From: Ruegeria sp. HKCCD8929
Lineage (GTDB): Bacteria > Pseudomonadota > Alphaproteobacteria > Rhodobacterales > Rhodobacteraceae
Direction of reading: 5' to 3'
DNA length: 64,000 bases
Assembly: GCF_013031405.1 (NCBI RefSeq)
Contig: NZ_WPZY01000005.1
Coordinates: 62,001 to 126,000, forward strand
Shown: positions 55,533 through 64,000 of the stretch, piece after piece
How positions within the stretch are numbered: position 1 is the stretch's first letter
How the letters are laid out: every line of letters begins with the position of its first letter
Position numbers and translations under genes: made by a program
The notes under the pieces: model-generated
Databases searched by the model: none
Seen by the model: only the letters and a program-made list of their open reading frames with translations
Told to the model about the DNA's origin: nothing

Positions 55533-56312
55533 ATGGTTCAACTCACATTGCCCAAGAACTCCCGCATCACCACGGGCAAGACCTGGCCCAAGCCCGAGGG
55601 CGCCACCAATGTGCGCAAGTTCCAGATCTATCGCTGGAACGAGGAAGATGGGCAGAACCCTCGGCTCGACACCTACTTCGTCGATATAGACGATTGCGGC
55701 CCGATGGTTCTGGACGCGCTCATCTACATCAAGAACAAGGTCGACGCGACGCTGACCTTTCGCCGGTCCTGCCGCGAGGGGATTTGCGGATCCTGCGCGA
55801 TGAACATCGATGGCATCAACACCTTGGCCTGCATTTACGGGATGGATGAGATCAAGGGCGACGTGAAGATCTATCCGCTGCCGCATATGCCGGTGGTCAA
55901 GGACCTGATCCCGGATCTCACGCATTTCTACGCCCAGCACGCCAGCATCATGCCGTGGCTGGAGACCAAGACCAATCGCCCGGCGAAGGAGTGGAAACAG
56001 TCCATCGAGGACCGCAAGAAGCTGGATGGCCTGTATGAATGCGTGATGTGCGCCAGCTGCTCGACCTCGTGCCCGAGCTATTGGTGGAACGGCGACCGCT
56101 ACCTCGGCCCTGCCGCTCTGCTGCATGCTTATCGCTGGATCATCGACAGCCGGGACGAGGCGACGGGTGAGCGTCTGGATTATCTGGAAGACCCGTTCAA
56201 GCTCTACCGCTGCCACACGATCATGAACTGCGCAAAGACCTGCCCCAAGGGTCTGAACCCGGCCAAGGCCATCGCCGAGATCAAGAAGATGATGGTCGAG
56301 CGGACGGTTTGA
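55533..56312 (+). CDS. sdhB: Succinate dehydrogenase iron-sulphur subunit SdhB
   Basis: Carries [2Fe-2S] (Cys80, Cys85, Cys88, Cys100), [4Fe-4S] ([10 protein letters not shown]) and [3Fe-4S] ([15 protein letters not shown]) centres to the quinone site. 259 residues. RBS AAGGAG. Confidence 0.97.
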   Translation: MVQLTLPKNSRITTGKTWPKPEGATNVRKFQIYRWNEEDGQNPRLDTYFVDIDDCGPMVLDALIYIKNKVDATLTFRRSCREGICGSCAMNIDGINTLACIYGMDEIKGDVKIYPLPHMPVVKDLIPDLTHFYAQHASIMPWLETKTNRPAKEWKQSIEDRKKLDGLYECVMCASCSTSCPSYWWNGDRYLGPAALLHAYRWIIDSRDEATGERLDYLEDPFKLYRCHTIMNCAKTCPKGLNPAKAIAEIKKMMVERTV

Positions 56313-56330
56313 ATCCGTCGAAAGGAAGGG

Positions 56331-56354
56331 CGCTTGCCGGGGTTGCGGCAAGTG
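56331..56354 (+). terminator. Hairpin after sdhB
   Basis: CTTGCCG (56333-56339) and CGGCAAG (56346-56352) form a stem, extended by G-C pairs with one mismatch, 20 bp after the sdhB stop. No T-run follows, so it may be a processing or weak termination signal. Confidence 0.4.
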
Positions 56355-56451
56355 CATGACCAGATTGCAGAAACATGCGGTGCAACCGCCCGGTCGCGGG
56401 ATTACTCTAGGTGACAGGGAGGGGTCGTGAACTCAGCACAGGATCACACCC

Positions 56452-56598
56452 ATGAAAACCGCCGAACTCACCAAGGACGAAAAGGCCGCCGAAGCTCTGA
56501 GGCTGCTGGAAGAGGCGTGGGCCTATTACACGCCGCAGCCCAAACCACAGGCAGTTGCGCGTGAGCCCGATCTCTTTGAATACGCGAACGCCGCCTGA
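56452..56598 (+). CDS. 48-residue small soluble protein
   Basis: Reads MKTAELTKDEKAAEALRLLE, an amphipathic helix, then EEAWAYYTP and a Pro/Gln linker to a DLFEYANAA end. No membrane segment. The coding frame is clean and matches genome codon use. No RBS of good quality is visible, so translation is likely but not certain. No family recognised. Confidence 0.6.
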   Translation: MKTAELTKDEKAAEALRLLEEAWAYYTPQPKPQAVAREPDLFEYANAA

Positions 56599-56641
56599 CC
56601 AATAAGGCCGGGGCAGGGTGGGTCCGTTCAAGCCCGGAGAA

Positions 56642-56706
56642 AAGGCGTTTGGAAACGCCTTGCCACGCGGTTTGCAAACCGCGTAAAAGCCGCTTGCAAG
56701 CGGCTT
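56642..56706. repeat. Triple-hairpin intergenic repeat, copy C
   Basis: AAGGCGTTT/AAACGCCTT (56642-56661), ACGCGGTTT/AAACCGCGT (56665-56684) and AAGCCGCTT/AAGCGGCTT (56687-56706), order as in copy B. It stands between the 48-residue gene and the 63-residue gene, both on the plus strand. Confidence 0.92.
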
Positions 56707-56745
56707 CACTCCTTGTGAGACCCGCGCAATTCCGGTTGGACGACC

Positions 56746-56937
56746 ATGCCCCTTCTTCTTCTCATCCTCGCCCTGGGTGTCCTCGCCTATTTCAATCGGC
56801 GGGCCCGCACGTCGTCGTTGACCCGCGACTGCCGGTGGCGGCAGAACCGGACCGAGGGAACCTGGACCTGCGCCTTTTGCGGGGCCAAGCAGGTGGGAGA
56901 GGCGACGCCCCGCCACTGCCTCCGCAGCCGGAAATAG
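56746..56937 (+). CDS. Small membrane-anchored Cys-rich protein
   Basis: 63 residues: an N-terminal hydrophobic helix (LLLLILALGVLAYF), then four cysteines in RDCRWR, TCAFCG and RHC, which could bind zinc. Arg-rich. No clear RBS. No family recognised. Confidence 0.55.
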   Translation: MPLLLLILALGVLAYFNRRARTSSLTRDCRWRQNRTEGTWTCAFCGAKQVGEATPRHCLRSRK

Positions 56938-56980
56938 GCCCGGCAGACGGCGAAAAGCCGCTCTGCTATTGCGCCCAAAT

Positions 56981-57009
56981 TTGAGAGGAAATCACTTTTT
57001 TGCTACACT
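56981..57009 (+). promoter_or_regulatory. Sigma-70-like promoter of the tyrosinase gene
   Basis: TTGAGA (56981-56986), a 17-bp spacer, and TACACT (57004-57009), 31 bp before the ATG, with AGGAG at 57029-57033 as RBS. Good spacing and boxes. Confidence 0.6.
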
Positions 57010-57039
57010 CCCGGTATTTTCAAGACCAGGAGATTTAAC

Positions 57040-58515
57040 ATGTCACGTTTTACGCGCCGCACCGCGATTGGTTTGGGTGTGGCAGGGATCGCCACCGGCA
57101 CTCTGAAATCTTTCCCCGAGTGGATGGCCCGCGCCGACGACTATCCCGGCACCAGAATCCGTTACGATGTTGCCTCTCCCGAAGGCAAAGAGCAGCTGAA
57201 AATCTATGCCCGCGGCGTTGCCAACATGAAGGCGACGGCAGAGGGAAACCCGATGTCCTGGATGTTCCAGTGGTACACGCATTGGGTCAATCCGAACACC
57301 AACAAGGAGCAGGAGATCGACCGCATCTATGGCGCGGCTTCCTCCGCCGACAAGATGCTGGCCCTTGCCATGTGGGATACGTGCCGGGGCCATATCACAT
57401 GGGCGGGTCAGCGCGACTGGTTCACCCCCTGGCACCGTATGTACGTTCTGTTCTTTGAGCAGATCATTCGCGCCGCAGCGCAGGAACCGGAGTTCACTCT
57501 ACCCTATTGGGACTACACGACCCCCGGAAAACGGGCGATCCCGGAAGAGCTGCGGATGGAGGACGATCCGGTCTTTGGCTCGCTGTTCGTCGGCAAACGC
57601 AATCCCGGAGTGAATGATGGGGTGCAGCTTGACCAAACTCCCCTTTATCCACAGCTTGAACAGAGCATCGGGCAGGATCCGCTGGGGCTCGATTGTCTCG
57701 ACATCACTCATTTCCGTGACCAGGCGCCGGCGTCCGGGTTCAACTCCAATCTGGACATGGCGCCGCATGGTATGGTGCATGTGCTGGTGGGCAACGGGCA
57801 GAACATGGGCTCGGTCCCCTGGGCCGCGAGCGATCCGGTCTTCTGGCTGCATCACGCCAATGTGGATCGCATCTGGGCAAGCTGGAATGCGGCCGGTGGC
57901 GGGCGTGAAAACCCGTCGGACGACACATGGAACGATATGATGTTTACCTTCTCTGATGACCGCGGTCAGCAGGTGCTGGCCAAAACCTCGGATTTCGTGG
58001 CGACTGAGCCTTTGGGATACGAGTATCAAGAGCTTCTGACCCCACCCGGCGTGGCCCCGGTTGTCGTTGCGCAGGCCGATGATACCACCGAGTCGGTGCC
58101 CATCGCGCCACCGGCCTCGCAGAGACTGGAGCTGGGGCAGGGGGAGGCGAGCGTTGCCGTCGAGCTTCCTGCGGGAACCGAAGAAACGATTGCTGCCGGT
58201 TCGCAACGCACCTATCTGGTGCTGGCCGATCTGCGGATCGATGCGCAGCCCGGGGTGCTCTACAGCGTTTTCCTGCAGCCTAGCGCGGAGACGACCGAGG
58301 GGCGGAAGGCCGTGGGTGTTCTGAATTTCTTCAACGCACCGCCCAAGGATCTGGAGTTGGAAGGAGCGACACCGGCCTTTTACAGCATCGACGTCACGGA
58401 CACGGTGGCCGGGTTCGACACGACTCAGGCGCCGATTGTGACCATCGCACCAACAGGCACCCCCGCAGCCGATGCGGCGCCGGTGGTGGGAGAGGTCTAT
58501 TTCGCGACCCGTTGA
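57040..58515 (+). CDS. Tyrosinase / polyphenol oxidase with a Tat signal
   Basis: 491 residues. SRFTRRTAIGLGVAGIA is a twin-arginine signal, so the folded copper enzyme is exported. Candidate copper ligands are His81, His118 and His132 for CuA and His243, His247 and His271 or 272 (DPVFWLHHANVD) for CuB. The C-terminal third (about 340-491) is a beta-rich domain that often covers the active site. It oxidises phenols to quinones. Own promoter and terminator. Confidence 0.9.
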   Translation: MSRFTRRTAIGLGVAGIATGTLKSFPEWMARADDYPGTRIRYDVASPEGKEQLKIYARGVANMKATAEGNPMSWMFQWYTHWVNPNTNKEQEIDRIYGAASSADKMLALAMWDTCRGHITWAGQRDWFTPWHRMYVLFFEQIIRAAAQEPEFTLPYWDYTTPGKRAIPEELRMEDDPVFGSLFVGKRNPGVNDGVQLDQTPLYPQLEQSIGQDPLGLDCLDITHFRDQAPASGFNSNLDMAPHGMVHVLVGNGQNMGSVPWAASDPVFWLHHANVDRIWASWNAAGGGRENPSDDTWNDMMFTFSDDRGQQVLAKTSDFVATEPLGYEYQELLTPPGVAPVVVAQADDTTESVPIAPPASQRLELGQGEASVAVELPAGTEETIAAGSQRTYLVLADLRIDAQPGVLYSVFLQPSAETTEGRKAVGVLNFFNAPPKDLELEGATPAFYSIDVTDTVAGFDTTQAPIVTIAPTGTPAADAAPVVGEVYFATR

Positions 58516-58537
58516 ACCTGCGCCAACCGGACGTTGA

Positions 58538-58566
58538 GCCCCCACCGGACCGGTGGGGGCTTTTCA
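58538..58566 (+). terminator. Rho-independent terminator after the tyrosinase gene
   Basis: GCCCCCACCGG (58538-58548) and CCGGTGGGGGC (58550-58560) form a perfect 11-bp stem, followed by TTTTC. Confidence 0.85.
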
Positions 58567-58616
58567 TAGCGCGACAACGGTGTAAGCCTGCGGGAAATTC
58601 TTAGACGAGGCCACCG

Positions 58617-59468
58617 ATGACCCGACCCGCCGCCCCACCGGACGCCGAAACCCGCCGCGCGGTTGCCCCGGTAATCTGCTATCCCAACGACACTCTTCCG
58701 GCGCCCGATCTGGACCTGTACCGAGCTGCGCGTGCCACGGCGGGCAAGATCGCAGAGGTGCTGGTGCCGCCCCGGGACGCCCGGTGTTTCGATGTCCCCG
58801 CCGGGCATTTCTTTCGCATCACCTCGGTCGACGGACCGCAGGTCGGGGATCTGAATCTGTGGAACCGCAACGACCTGTCCGAACGGTTCTATTCCGGCAA
58901 GACCCGGGCGCTGCACGGCACCCATATCACCACCGGCGAACGTATGTGGTCGGCCTTTCCGCATCTGCGGCCCATGGCGACAATCATCGAGGATACGCTG
59001 GGTTGGTACGGTATCGACCAGTACGGCGGCTCGGTTCATGACGTGATCGGCACCCGCTGCGACCCCTACACCGGCAACCTTCTGGCGGGGGGGCATTATC
59101 ACCATTGCTGCCATTCGAACCTGACCCGCGCGCTGGCGGATCATTTGGGTGTGTCTCTGAGCGAGGCGGAACCCCATGTACATGACGTGCTCAACGTCTT
59201 CATGTGTACCGGCTTTACCCGAGACACCGGTCAGTATTTCATGAAGGCGTCGCCGGTGCGGCCCGGCGATTATCTGGAGTTTTTTGCCGAGATCGACCTG
59301 CTGGGCAATCTCAGCGCCTGTCCGGGTGGCGATTGTTCCGCCGAGCATTCCTCGGACGCCGCCGCCTGTTTCCCGCTGTTGGTCGAGGTCTTTGCGCCTG
59401 CAAAAGGCGCGTTGGATGGTTGGCAAGGCCCGGCGCCAAACGGGTATGACCGCAGCCACGGCAGGTGA
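58617..59468 (+). CDS. DUF1989 (urea carboxylase-associated) family protein
   Basis: 283 residues: FDVPAGHFFRITSVDGPQVGDLNLWN and GGHYHHCCHSNL are typical of DUF1989 proteins, often encoded near urea carboxylase or transport genes. No urea carboxylase is in this window. Probably metal binding. Starts ATG at 58617, its own unit between two terminators. Confidence 0.85.
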   Translation: MTRPAAPPDAETRRAVAPVICYPNDTLPAPDLDLYRAARATAGKIAEVLVPPRDARCFDVPAGHFFRITSVDGPQVGDLNLWNRNDLSERFYSGKTRALHGTHITTGERMWSAFPHLRPMATIIEDTLGWYGIDQYGGSVHDVIGTRCDPYTGNLLAGGHYHHCCHSNLTRALADHLGVSLSEAEPHVHDVLNVFMCTGFTRDTGQYFMKASPVRPGDYLEFFAEIDLLGNLSACPGGDCSAEHSSDAAACFPLLVEVFAPAKGALDGWQGPAPNGYDRSHGR

Positions 59469-59481
59469 GGCCATGAAAAAA

Positions 59482-59511
59482 GGCGGAGGGTTGCCCTCCG
59501 CCCTTTCTTTG
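59482..59511. terminator. Bidirectional terminator between DUF1989 and deoD
   Basis: GGCGGAGGG (59482-59490) and CCCTCCGCC (59494-59502) form a 9-bp stem; TTTCTTT follows on the plus strand and TTTTTT on the minus strand, serving the two convergent genes. Confidence 0.8.
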
Positions 59512-59528
59512 TCTCAAGGCTTTCGCCG

Positions 59529-60242
59529 TCACGCCGCGTCGGGAAACGCCGCCTGCAGCGCGATTTCGACCATGTCGCCAAAGCTTCGCTCACGCTGGTC
59601 CGAGGGCAGCGCCTCACCGGTCAGCAGGTGGTCCGAGACCGTCAGTACCGCAAGCGCGCGACATTTGTGGCGGGCGGCGAGGATGTATAGCTCGGCGGCC
59701 TCCATCTCGACGCCCAGAATGCCGTGACGCACCATCTGTTCGTTCAGATCGGGGCGCTCGTCATAGAACACGTCCGAGGAATAGATCCCGCCGACATGTG
59801 TCGGGGTCCCTTTGGCCTCGGCCGCGCGGACCGCTGCCTGCAGCAGGCTCCAATCGGCGCAGGGCGCAAAGTTCAACTCCCGAAAGATGCCGCGCGACGG
59901 CGTGCTGAGCGTTGTGGATGTCATCGCAAGGATGACATCGCGGACACTTACACTGTCTTGCATCCCGCCACAGGATCCAATGCGGATCAGCGTCTTTGCA
60001 CCGTAATCCCGGATCAGTTCATTCACGTAGATGGAGAGTGAGGGCATGCCCATGCCACTCCCCTGAATGGTGACCCGATTACCGTTCCACATGCCGGTGA
60101 ACCCCAGCATCCCGCGGACATTATTGACCTGTTGCACATCGGATAAAAAAGTTTCCGCGGCCCATTTCGCCCGGTACGGATCGCCGGGGAGCAGAACGGT
60201 ATCCGCGATGTCACCTTTTTCGGCACCAACGTGAATTGTCAT
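59529..60242 (-). CDS. deoD: Purine-nucleoside phosphorylase, DeoD type
   Basis: Splits purine nucleosides with phosphate. Hexameric DeoD-type motifs: [15 protein letters not shown] and the catalytic Asp in [16 protein letters not shown]. 237 residues, normal for DeoD. Confidence 0.95.
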   Translation of the reverse strand: MTIHVGAEKGDIADTVLLPGDPYRAKWAAETFLSDVQQVNNVRGMLGFTGMWNGNRVTIQGSGMGMPSLSIYVNELIRDYGAKTLIRIGSCGGMQDSVSVRDVILAMTSTTLSTPSRGIFRELNFAPCADWSLLQAAVRAAEAKGTPTHVGGIYSSDVFYDERPDLNEQMVRHGILGVEMEAAELYILAARHKCRALAVLTVSDHLLTGEALPSDQRERSFGDMVEIALQAAFPDAA

Positions 60243-60260
60243 TTTGAGACCGCGCCCCGC

Positions 60261-60578
60261 TCAGATTTCCAGATCGGAAATATCAGCACCGGCTTTCAGC
60301 GAGTCATGCACCCATTGCGGTTTACGCCCACGGCCGGTCCAGGTCTGTTCGGGGTTGGACGGATTGCGGTATTTCGGTTTTGCCTTGGTGCCCTTGGTTC
60401 CGCGCCGGCTGTCTGCGGACAGTTCGGCCAGCGAGAAACCGAACTCGGCCGCCGCCTTTTCTGCGGCTGCAAGCGCTTCCTGCCGTTCCCGAATCTCTGC
60501 ATCCTTCACGGCAACATCGATGCTGTCACGCAATTCCAAAAGTTCTTTGCGCGACATTTTAGTAAGTTCAATTCCCAT
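60261..60578 (-). CDS. H-NS-family nucleoid protein, HvrA-like
   Basis: 105 residues: an N-terminal coiled coil for oligomerisation (about 8-50) and a C-terminal AT-DNA-binding motif (YRNPSNPEQTWTGRGRKPQW). HvrA-like proteins silence AT-rich DNA in Rhodobacterales. ATG at 60578 behind GGAGAAG; upstream of deoD on the same strand. Confidence 0.92.
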   Translation of the reverse strand: MGIELTKMSRKELLELRDSIDVAVKDAEIRERQEALAAAEKAAAEFGFSLAELSADSRRGTKGTKAKPKYRNPSNPEQTWTGRGRKPQWVHDSLKAGADISDLEI

Positions 60579-60689
60579 AACTTCTCCATTTTGGCAAACG
60601 CCAACTAGTCGAGGTGAGTGTTTCACTAAGTTAAGTTTCTTTGATACCTTTTTCCATCCCTCAATGCCTGAAAAGACGGAATGTGAAGA

Positions 60690-62657
60690 CTATTCGGCGG
60701 CAATATCTTTGGCGCGGACAAGCGTCACGATATCACCCATAATGGAATTCAATTCAAAGTTCTTTGGAGTGTAGATTTTCGAAACACCCATCGAGGTCAG
60801 CTTAGCCGCGTCATCGTCTGGAATGATTCCGCCAACGACCACCGGAATGTGACTCATTCCTGCCGATTGCAGACGGTCCATGACCTCTTCGACAAGTGGC
60901 ACATGGCTTCCTGACAGGATCGAGAGACCGACCACATGCGCCTCTTCCTCGATGGCGGCCGTGACGATTTCCTCGGGCGTCAGGCGGATGCCTTCGTAGG
61001 AGATATCCATCCCGCAGTCGCGCGCGCGGAATGCGATCTGTTCGGCGCCGTTGGAATGGCCATCCAGGCCGGGCTTGCCGACCAGGAATTTCAGGCGGCG
61101 GCCCAGTTGATCGCTGACCGCGTCCACTGCGGCGCGCAACTCCTCCAATCCTTCGGTCTTGTTCGAAACCGAGCCCGACACGCCGGTTGGTCCGCGATAG
61201 GTGCCGTAGGCCTTGCGCATCTCTTCGGCCCATTCGCCCGTGGTCACACCGGCCTTGGCCGCCGCAATCGAGGGCTCCATCACGTTGGAGCCGGTCTTGG
61301 CGGCCTCGCGCAGCGCGTGCAGGGCGGCCTTGACCGCTTCGTTGTCGCGCTGGTCGCGCCAGTCGTTCAGCCGCGCGATCTGTTCCTGCTCGACCGCCGG
61401 ATCGACAACCATGATGCCGCCATCCTCGGTTTGCAGCGGTGACGCCTCGCCCTCGGTCCATTTGTTCACGCCGACCACGACGGTTTCATTGCGCTCGATC
61501 CGGTTCAGGCGTTCGGCATTGGAATCCACCAACCTCGATTTCATGTATTCGATCGAGGCGACCGCACCGCCCATCGACTCCAGATTGGCCAGTTCGGCCC
61601 GCGCCCCCTCTTTCAACTCTTCGACCTTTGCATCCACCGCCGGGTTGCCGTCAAATAGGTCGCCATATTCCAGCAGGTCGGTTTCATAGGCCAGGATCTG
61701 CTGCATCCGCATCGACCATTGCTGATCCCACGGGCGCGGCAGGCCTAGCGCCTCGTTCCATGCGGGCAGTTGCACGGCCCGGGCGCGGGCCTTTTTCGAC
61801 AGGGTCACCGCCAGCATCTCGATGAGAATGCGATAGACGTTGTTTTCCGGCTGCTGCTCGGTCAGACCCAAAGAGTTCACCTGCACCCCGTAACGGAAGC
61901 GGCGGAACTTGGGGTCGGTCACGCCGTAGCGTTTCTCACAAATCTCGTCCCACAGGTCGACGAAGGCGCGCATCTTGCACATCTCAGTCACAAAGCGGAT
62001 GCCCGCGTTCACGAAGAACGAGATACGGCCCACCAGCGCCGGGAAATCTTCGGTCGGGACGCGGGGGCGCAATTCGTCCAACACCGCCTGCGCGGTTGCG
62101 AGCGCAAAGGCCAGCTCCTGCTCGGGTGTCGCGCCGGCCTCTTGCAGGTGATAGGAACACACGTTCATCGGGTTCCATTTCGGCACATTGGTGTAACAGT
62201 ATTCAGCCACATCCGCGATCATCTTGAGCGACGGTTTCGGCGGGCAGATATAGGTGCCGCGACTCAGATATTCCTTGATCAGGTCGTTCTGCACCGTGCC
62301 CTGCAGCTTGCTGACATCCGCCCCCTGTTCCTCGGCCACCGCGATATAAAGCGCCAGAAGCCAGGGCGCGGTCGCGTTAATGGTCATCGAGGTGTTCATC
62401 TGCTCCAGCGGGATCTGGTCGAACAGCACCCGCATGTCGCCCAGATGGCAGACCGGCACGCCCACCTTGCCCACTTCGCCGCGCGCCAGCGTATGGTCGC
62501 TGTCATAGCCGGTCTGGGTCGGCAGATCGAAGGCCACCGACAACCCGGTCTGCCCTTTGGCCAGGTTGCTGCGATAAAGCTCGTTCGAGGCTTTGGCTGT
62601 CGAGTGACCGGCATAAGTGCGGATGAGCCAGGGGCGATCTTTCTGCGTTTGCGTCAT
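60690..62657 (-). CDS. ecm: (2R)-Ethylmalonyl-CoA mutase
   Basis: B12-dependent enzyme that converts ethylmalonyl-CoA to methylsuccinyl-CoA. A TIM barrel with the substrate part (TYAGHSTAKASNELYRSN..., NTSMTINATAP) is followed by a cobalamin domain with D532-x-H534-xx-G537. 655 residues, the length of the Rhodobacter enzyme and distinct from methylmalonyl-CoA mutase in the N-terminus. The ATG is 62657. Confidence 0.93.
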   Translation of the reverse strand: MTQTQKDRPWLIRTYAGHSTAKASNELYRSNLAKGQTGLSVAFDLPTQTGYDSDHTLARGEVGKVGVPVCHLGDMRVLFDQIPLEQMNTSMTINATAPWLLALYIAVAEEQGADVSKLQGTVQNDLIKEYLSRGTYICPPKPSLKMIADVAEYCYTNVPKWNPMNVCSYHLQEAGATPEQELAFALATAQAVLDELRPRVPTEDFPALVGRISFFVNAGIRFVTEMCKMRAFVDLWDEICEKRYGVTDPKFRRFRYGVQVNSLGLTEQQPENNVYRILIEMLAVTLSKKARARAVQLPAWNEALGLPRPWDQQWSMRMQQILAYETDLLEYGDLFDGNPAVDAKVEELKEGARAELANLESMGGAVASIEYMKSRLVDSNAERLNRIERNETVVVGVNKWTEGEASPLQTEDGGIMVVDPAVEQEQIARLNDWRDQRDNEAVKAALHALREAAKTGSNVMEPSIAAAKAGVTTGEWAEEMRKAYGTYRGPTGVSGSVSNKTEGLEELRAAVDAVSDQLGRRLKFLVGKPGLDGHSNGAEQIAFRARDCGMDISYEGIRLTPEEIVTAAIEEEAHVVGLSILSGSHVPLVEEVMDRLQSAGMSHIPVVVGGIIPDDDAAKLTSMGVSKIYTPKNFELNSIMGDIVTLVRAKDIAAE

Positions 62658-62804
62658 AGGAGCCTCTCGAGTCTGGTGGGCAATAAAATTACGCTCAAGC
62701 GTTCTAAATCGCAATTTTCGGGACATGTCAATTCGCTGCGTTGCGGCGAAGTGAGTAAGTATCAATCGATTGTGACGCCGTCCTTTTGGTGGCAGGTTGC
62801 GGTC

Positions 62805-64000
62805 ATGACGCAGACGGTGGAACTCCCCCTTTGGTTTTTCGTTTTGATCGTGCTTTTTGCAGCGGTCACCTTTGCGTCGCATTTTCTATTTCCGTCCGTG
62901 CGCTGGTTCTTTCGCCGCAGGCTGGAGAAGGCGGTGGCGCAGCTCAATCAGCGGCTGCAACGCCCGATCCAGCCGTTCAAGCTGGCCCGCCGTCACGATA
63001 TGATCCAGCGCCTGATCTATGACCCGCAGGTTGGACGGGCAGTGCAGGAACATGCCCGCGAAACCGGCATGCCTGAGGCCGTCGCCTTTGAGCAGGCCCG
63101 CCGCTATGCGCGCGAGATCGTGCCTTCGTTCTCCGCCTTCGCGTATTTCAGCTTTGCCATTCGCGCCGCACGTCTGCTGAGCAATGCCTTCTACAATGTC
63201 CGGCTGAGCTATGAGGACCGGCAGGCGTTGTTGGAAATCGACCCGGACTCGACGGTCATCTTCGTGATGAATCACCGCAGCAATATGGACTATGTGCTGG
63301 TGACCTATCTGGCCGCCGAGCAATCCGCGCTGTCCTATGCGGTGGGCGAATGGGCGCGGGTCTGGCCGCTCAGCCGGTTGATCCGGGCGATGGGGGCCTA
63401 TTTCATCCGGCGGAAATCGGGCAGCGATCTCTATCGGCAGGTGCTGTCCTGCTATGTGCGCCACGCGACCGAGGCCGGGGTGACGCAGGCCATGTTCCCC
63501 GAGGGCGGGTTGAGTCTTAACGGAGCCCTGTCGCGTCCCAAGCTGGGGTTGTTGAAGTACATCATCGACGGTGTGAGCCTGGATGGCCGCGACGTCGTCT
63601 TCATCCCCGTGGCGATCAACTATGACCGCGTGCTTGAGGATACGATCCTGACCGCCGCCGCCTCGCGCAATGAGCGGCGGTTCCGTGCGAGAATCGGGGT
63701 TGTGACGGCGTGGTTGGCCAAACAGGTCTGGCGGCGGCTGCTGCGCCGGTATCGCCGGTTCGGGATGGCCGCGGTCCGCTATGGCCGCCCGATCTCGCTG
63801 CATGATTTCAGCGCGGGGCGGGACGGCGATCTGATGATGCCACTGGCGCGGGAGTTGATGTCCCGCATCGGGGAGGTCGTACCAGTTCTTCCCACGCCGC
63901 TAGCCTGCTGGCTGATCCGTGAGAACGGCACGATGAGCGAGCGTGACCTGACCGAGCAGGTCACCGCCGTCATGGAGAAGGCTGGAACCGGGGCCGAGCC
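62805..64000 (+). CDS. PlsB-like glycerol-3-phosphate acyltransferase (3' partial)
   Basis: Open to the end of the window; 398 codons visible. An N-terminal membrane segment is followed by MNHRSNMDYVL (HX4D), GAYFIRRKSG, MFPEGGLS and VFIPVAINYDRVLED, the PlsB-type motif series. It would make lysophosphatidic acid. It diverges from ecm with 147 bp between. Confidence 0.85.
   Translation, partial: MTQTVELPLWFFVLIVLFAAVTFASHFLFPSVRWFFRRRLEKAVAQLNQRLQRPIQPFKLARRHDMIQRLIYDPQVGRAVQEHARETGMPEAVAFEQARRYAREIVPSFSAFAYFSFAIRAARLLSNAFYNVRLSYEDRQALLEIDPDSTVIFVMNHRSNMDYVLVTYLAAEQSALSYAVGEWARVWPLSRLIRAMGAYFIRRKSGSDLYRQVLSCYVRHATEAGVTQAMFPEGGLSLNGALSRPKLGLLKYIIDGVSLDGRDVVFIPVAINYDRVLEDTILTAAASRNERRFRARIGVVTAWLAKQVWRRLLRRYRRFGMAAVRYGRPISLHDFSAGRDGDLMMPLARELMSRIGEVVPVLPTPLACWLIRENGTMSERDLTEQVTAVMEKAGTGAE

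Overview
The window is GC-rich, densely packed, ordinary-looking chromosome of an alphaproteobacterium, most likely of the Roseobacter group (Rhodobacterales, near Ruegeria/Silicibacter). The evidence is the combination of PhaA/PhaB, ethylmalonyl-CoA pathway enzymes, an H-NS protein of the HvrA type, a TIGR02302/DUF4175 protein, ETF-quinone oxidoreductase and a TCA gene block of the mdh-sucCD-sucAB-lpd type. The genus is inferred from gene content, not from a search. I saw no rRNA, tRNA, CRISPR array, transposase or prophage gene.

Layout. 1-7 kb: a lipoprotein cut by the window edge, an AzlCD amino-acid exporter pair, then a chain of overlapping genes for molybdenum cofactor work (fdhD, an unknown membrane gene, mobA, mobB, a moeA with an extra N-terminal domain, a GNAT gene). 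7-18 kb: greA, a SoxR-type regulator divergent from a VOC gene, ETF-QO, a TPR protein with ispE, a long-chain polyprenyl diphosphate synthase, a methyltransferase, an EamA exporter with its LysR neighbour. 18-24 kb: phaB and phaA, an EAL protein and several small membrane or secreted proteins. 24-35 kb: tlpA-like/argH, two tiny lipoproteins, lysA, a DUF4175 protein, a zinc-ribbon repeat protein, ftsE-ftsX, an acyltransferase and an FMN-binding protein. 35-47 kb (minus strand): the TCA block mdh / sucC-sucD-odhA-odhB-lpd, with five non-TCA passenger genes between the enzymes. 47-56 kb: TauE/SafE-like transporter, malyl-CoA thioesterase-like gene, nnrU-like gene, DUF1737, mesaconyl-CoA hydratase, two secreted proteins and sdhCDAB with a lipoprotein gene between sdhA and sdhB. 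56-64 kb: tyrosinase, DUF1989 protein, deoD, H-NS, ethylmalonyl-CoA mutase and a PlsB-like acyltransferase running off the end.

How the genes fit together. PhaA and PhaB make 3-hydroxybutyryl-CoA, the entry to both PHB storage and the ethylmalonyl-CoA pathway; Ecm, mesaconyl-CoA hydratase and malyl-CoA thioesterase are later steps of that pathway. Its products (succinyl-CoA, malate) feed SucCD, Sdh and Mdh in the same window, so much of a C2-assimilation and TCA network lies within about 45 kb.

Most interesting non-coding signals: (1) paired TGTGATCACA palindromes, 21 bp centre to centre, about 110 bp upstream of both sucC and sdhC, pointing to one regulator for both TCA operons; (2) three copies of an intergenic element made of three consecutive perfect hairpins, one copy in reversed order, with a compensatory base-pair change in the middle hairpin; (3) a 97-bp cruciform-like element and a second long inverted repeat; (4) a 51-codon gene tied by ATGA overlaps both to the gene before it and to odhA.
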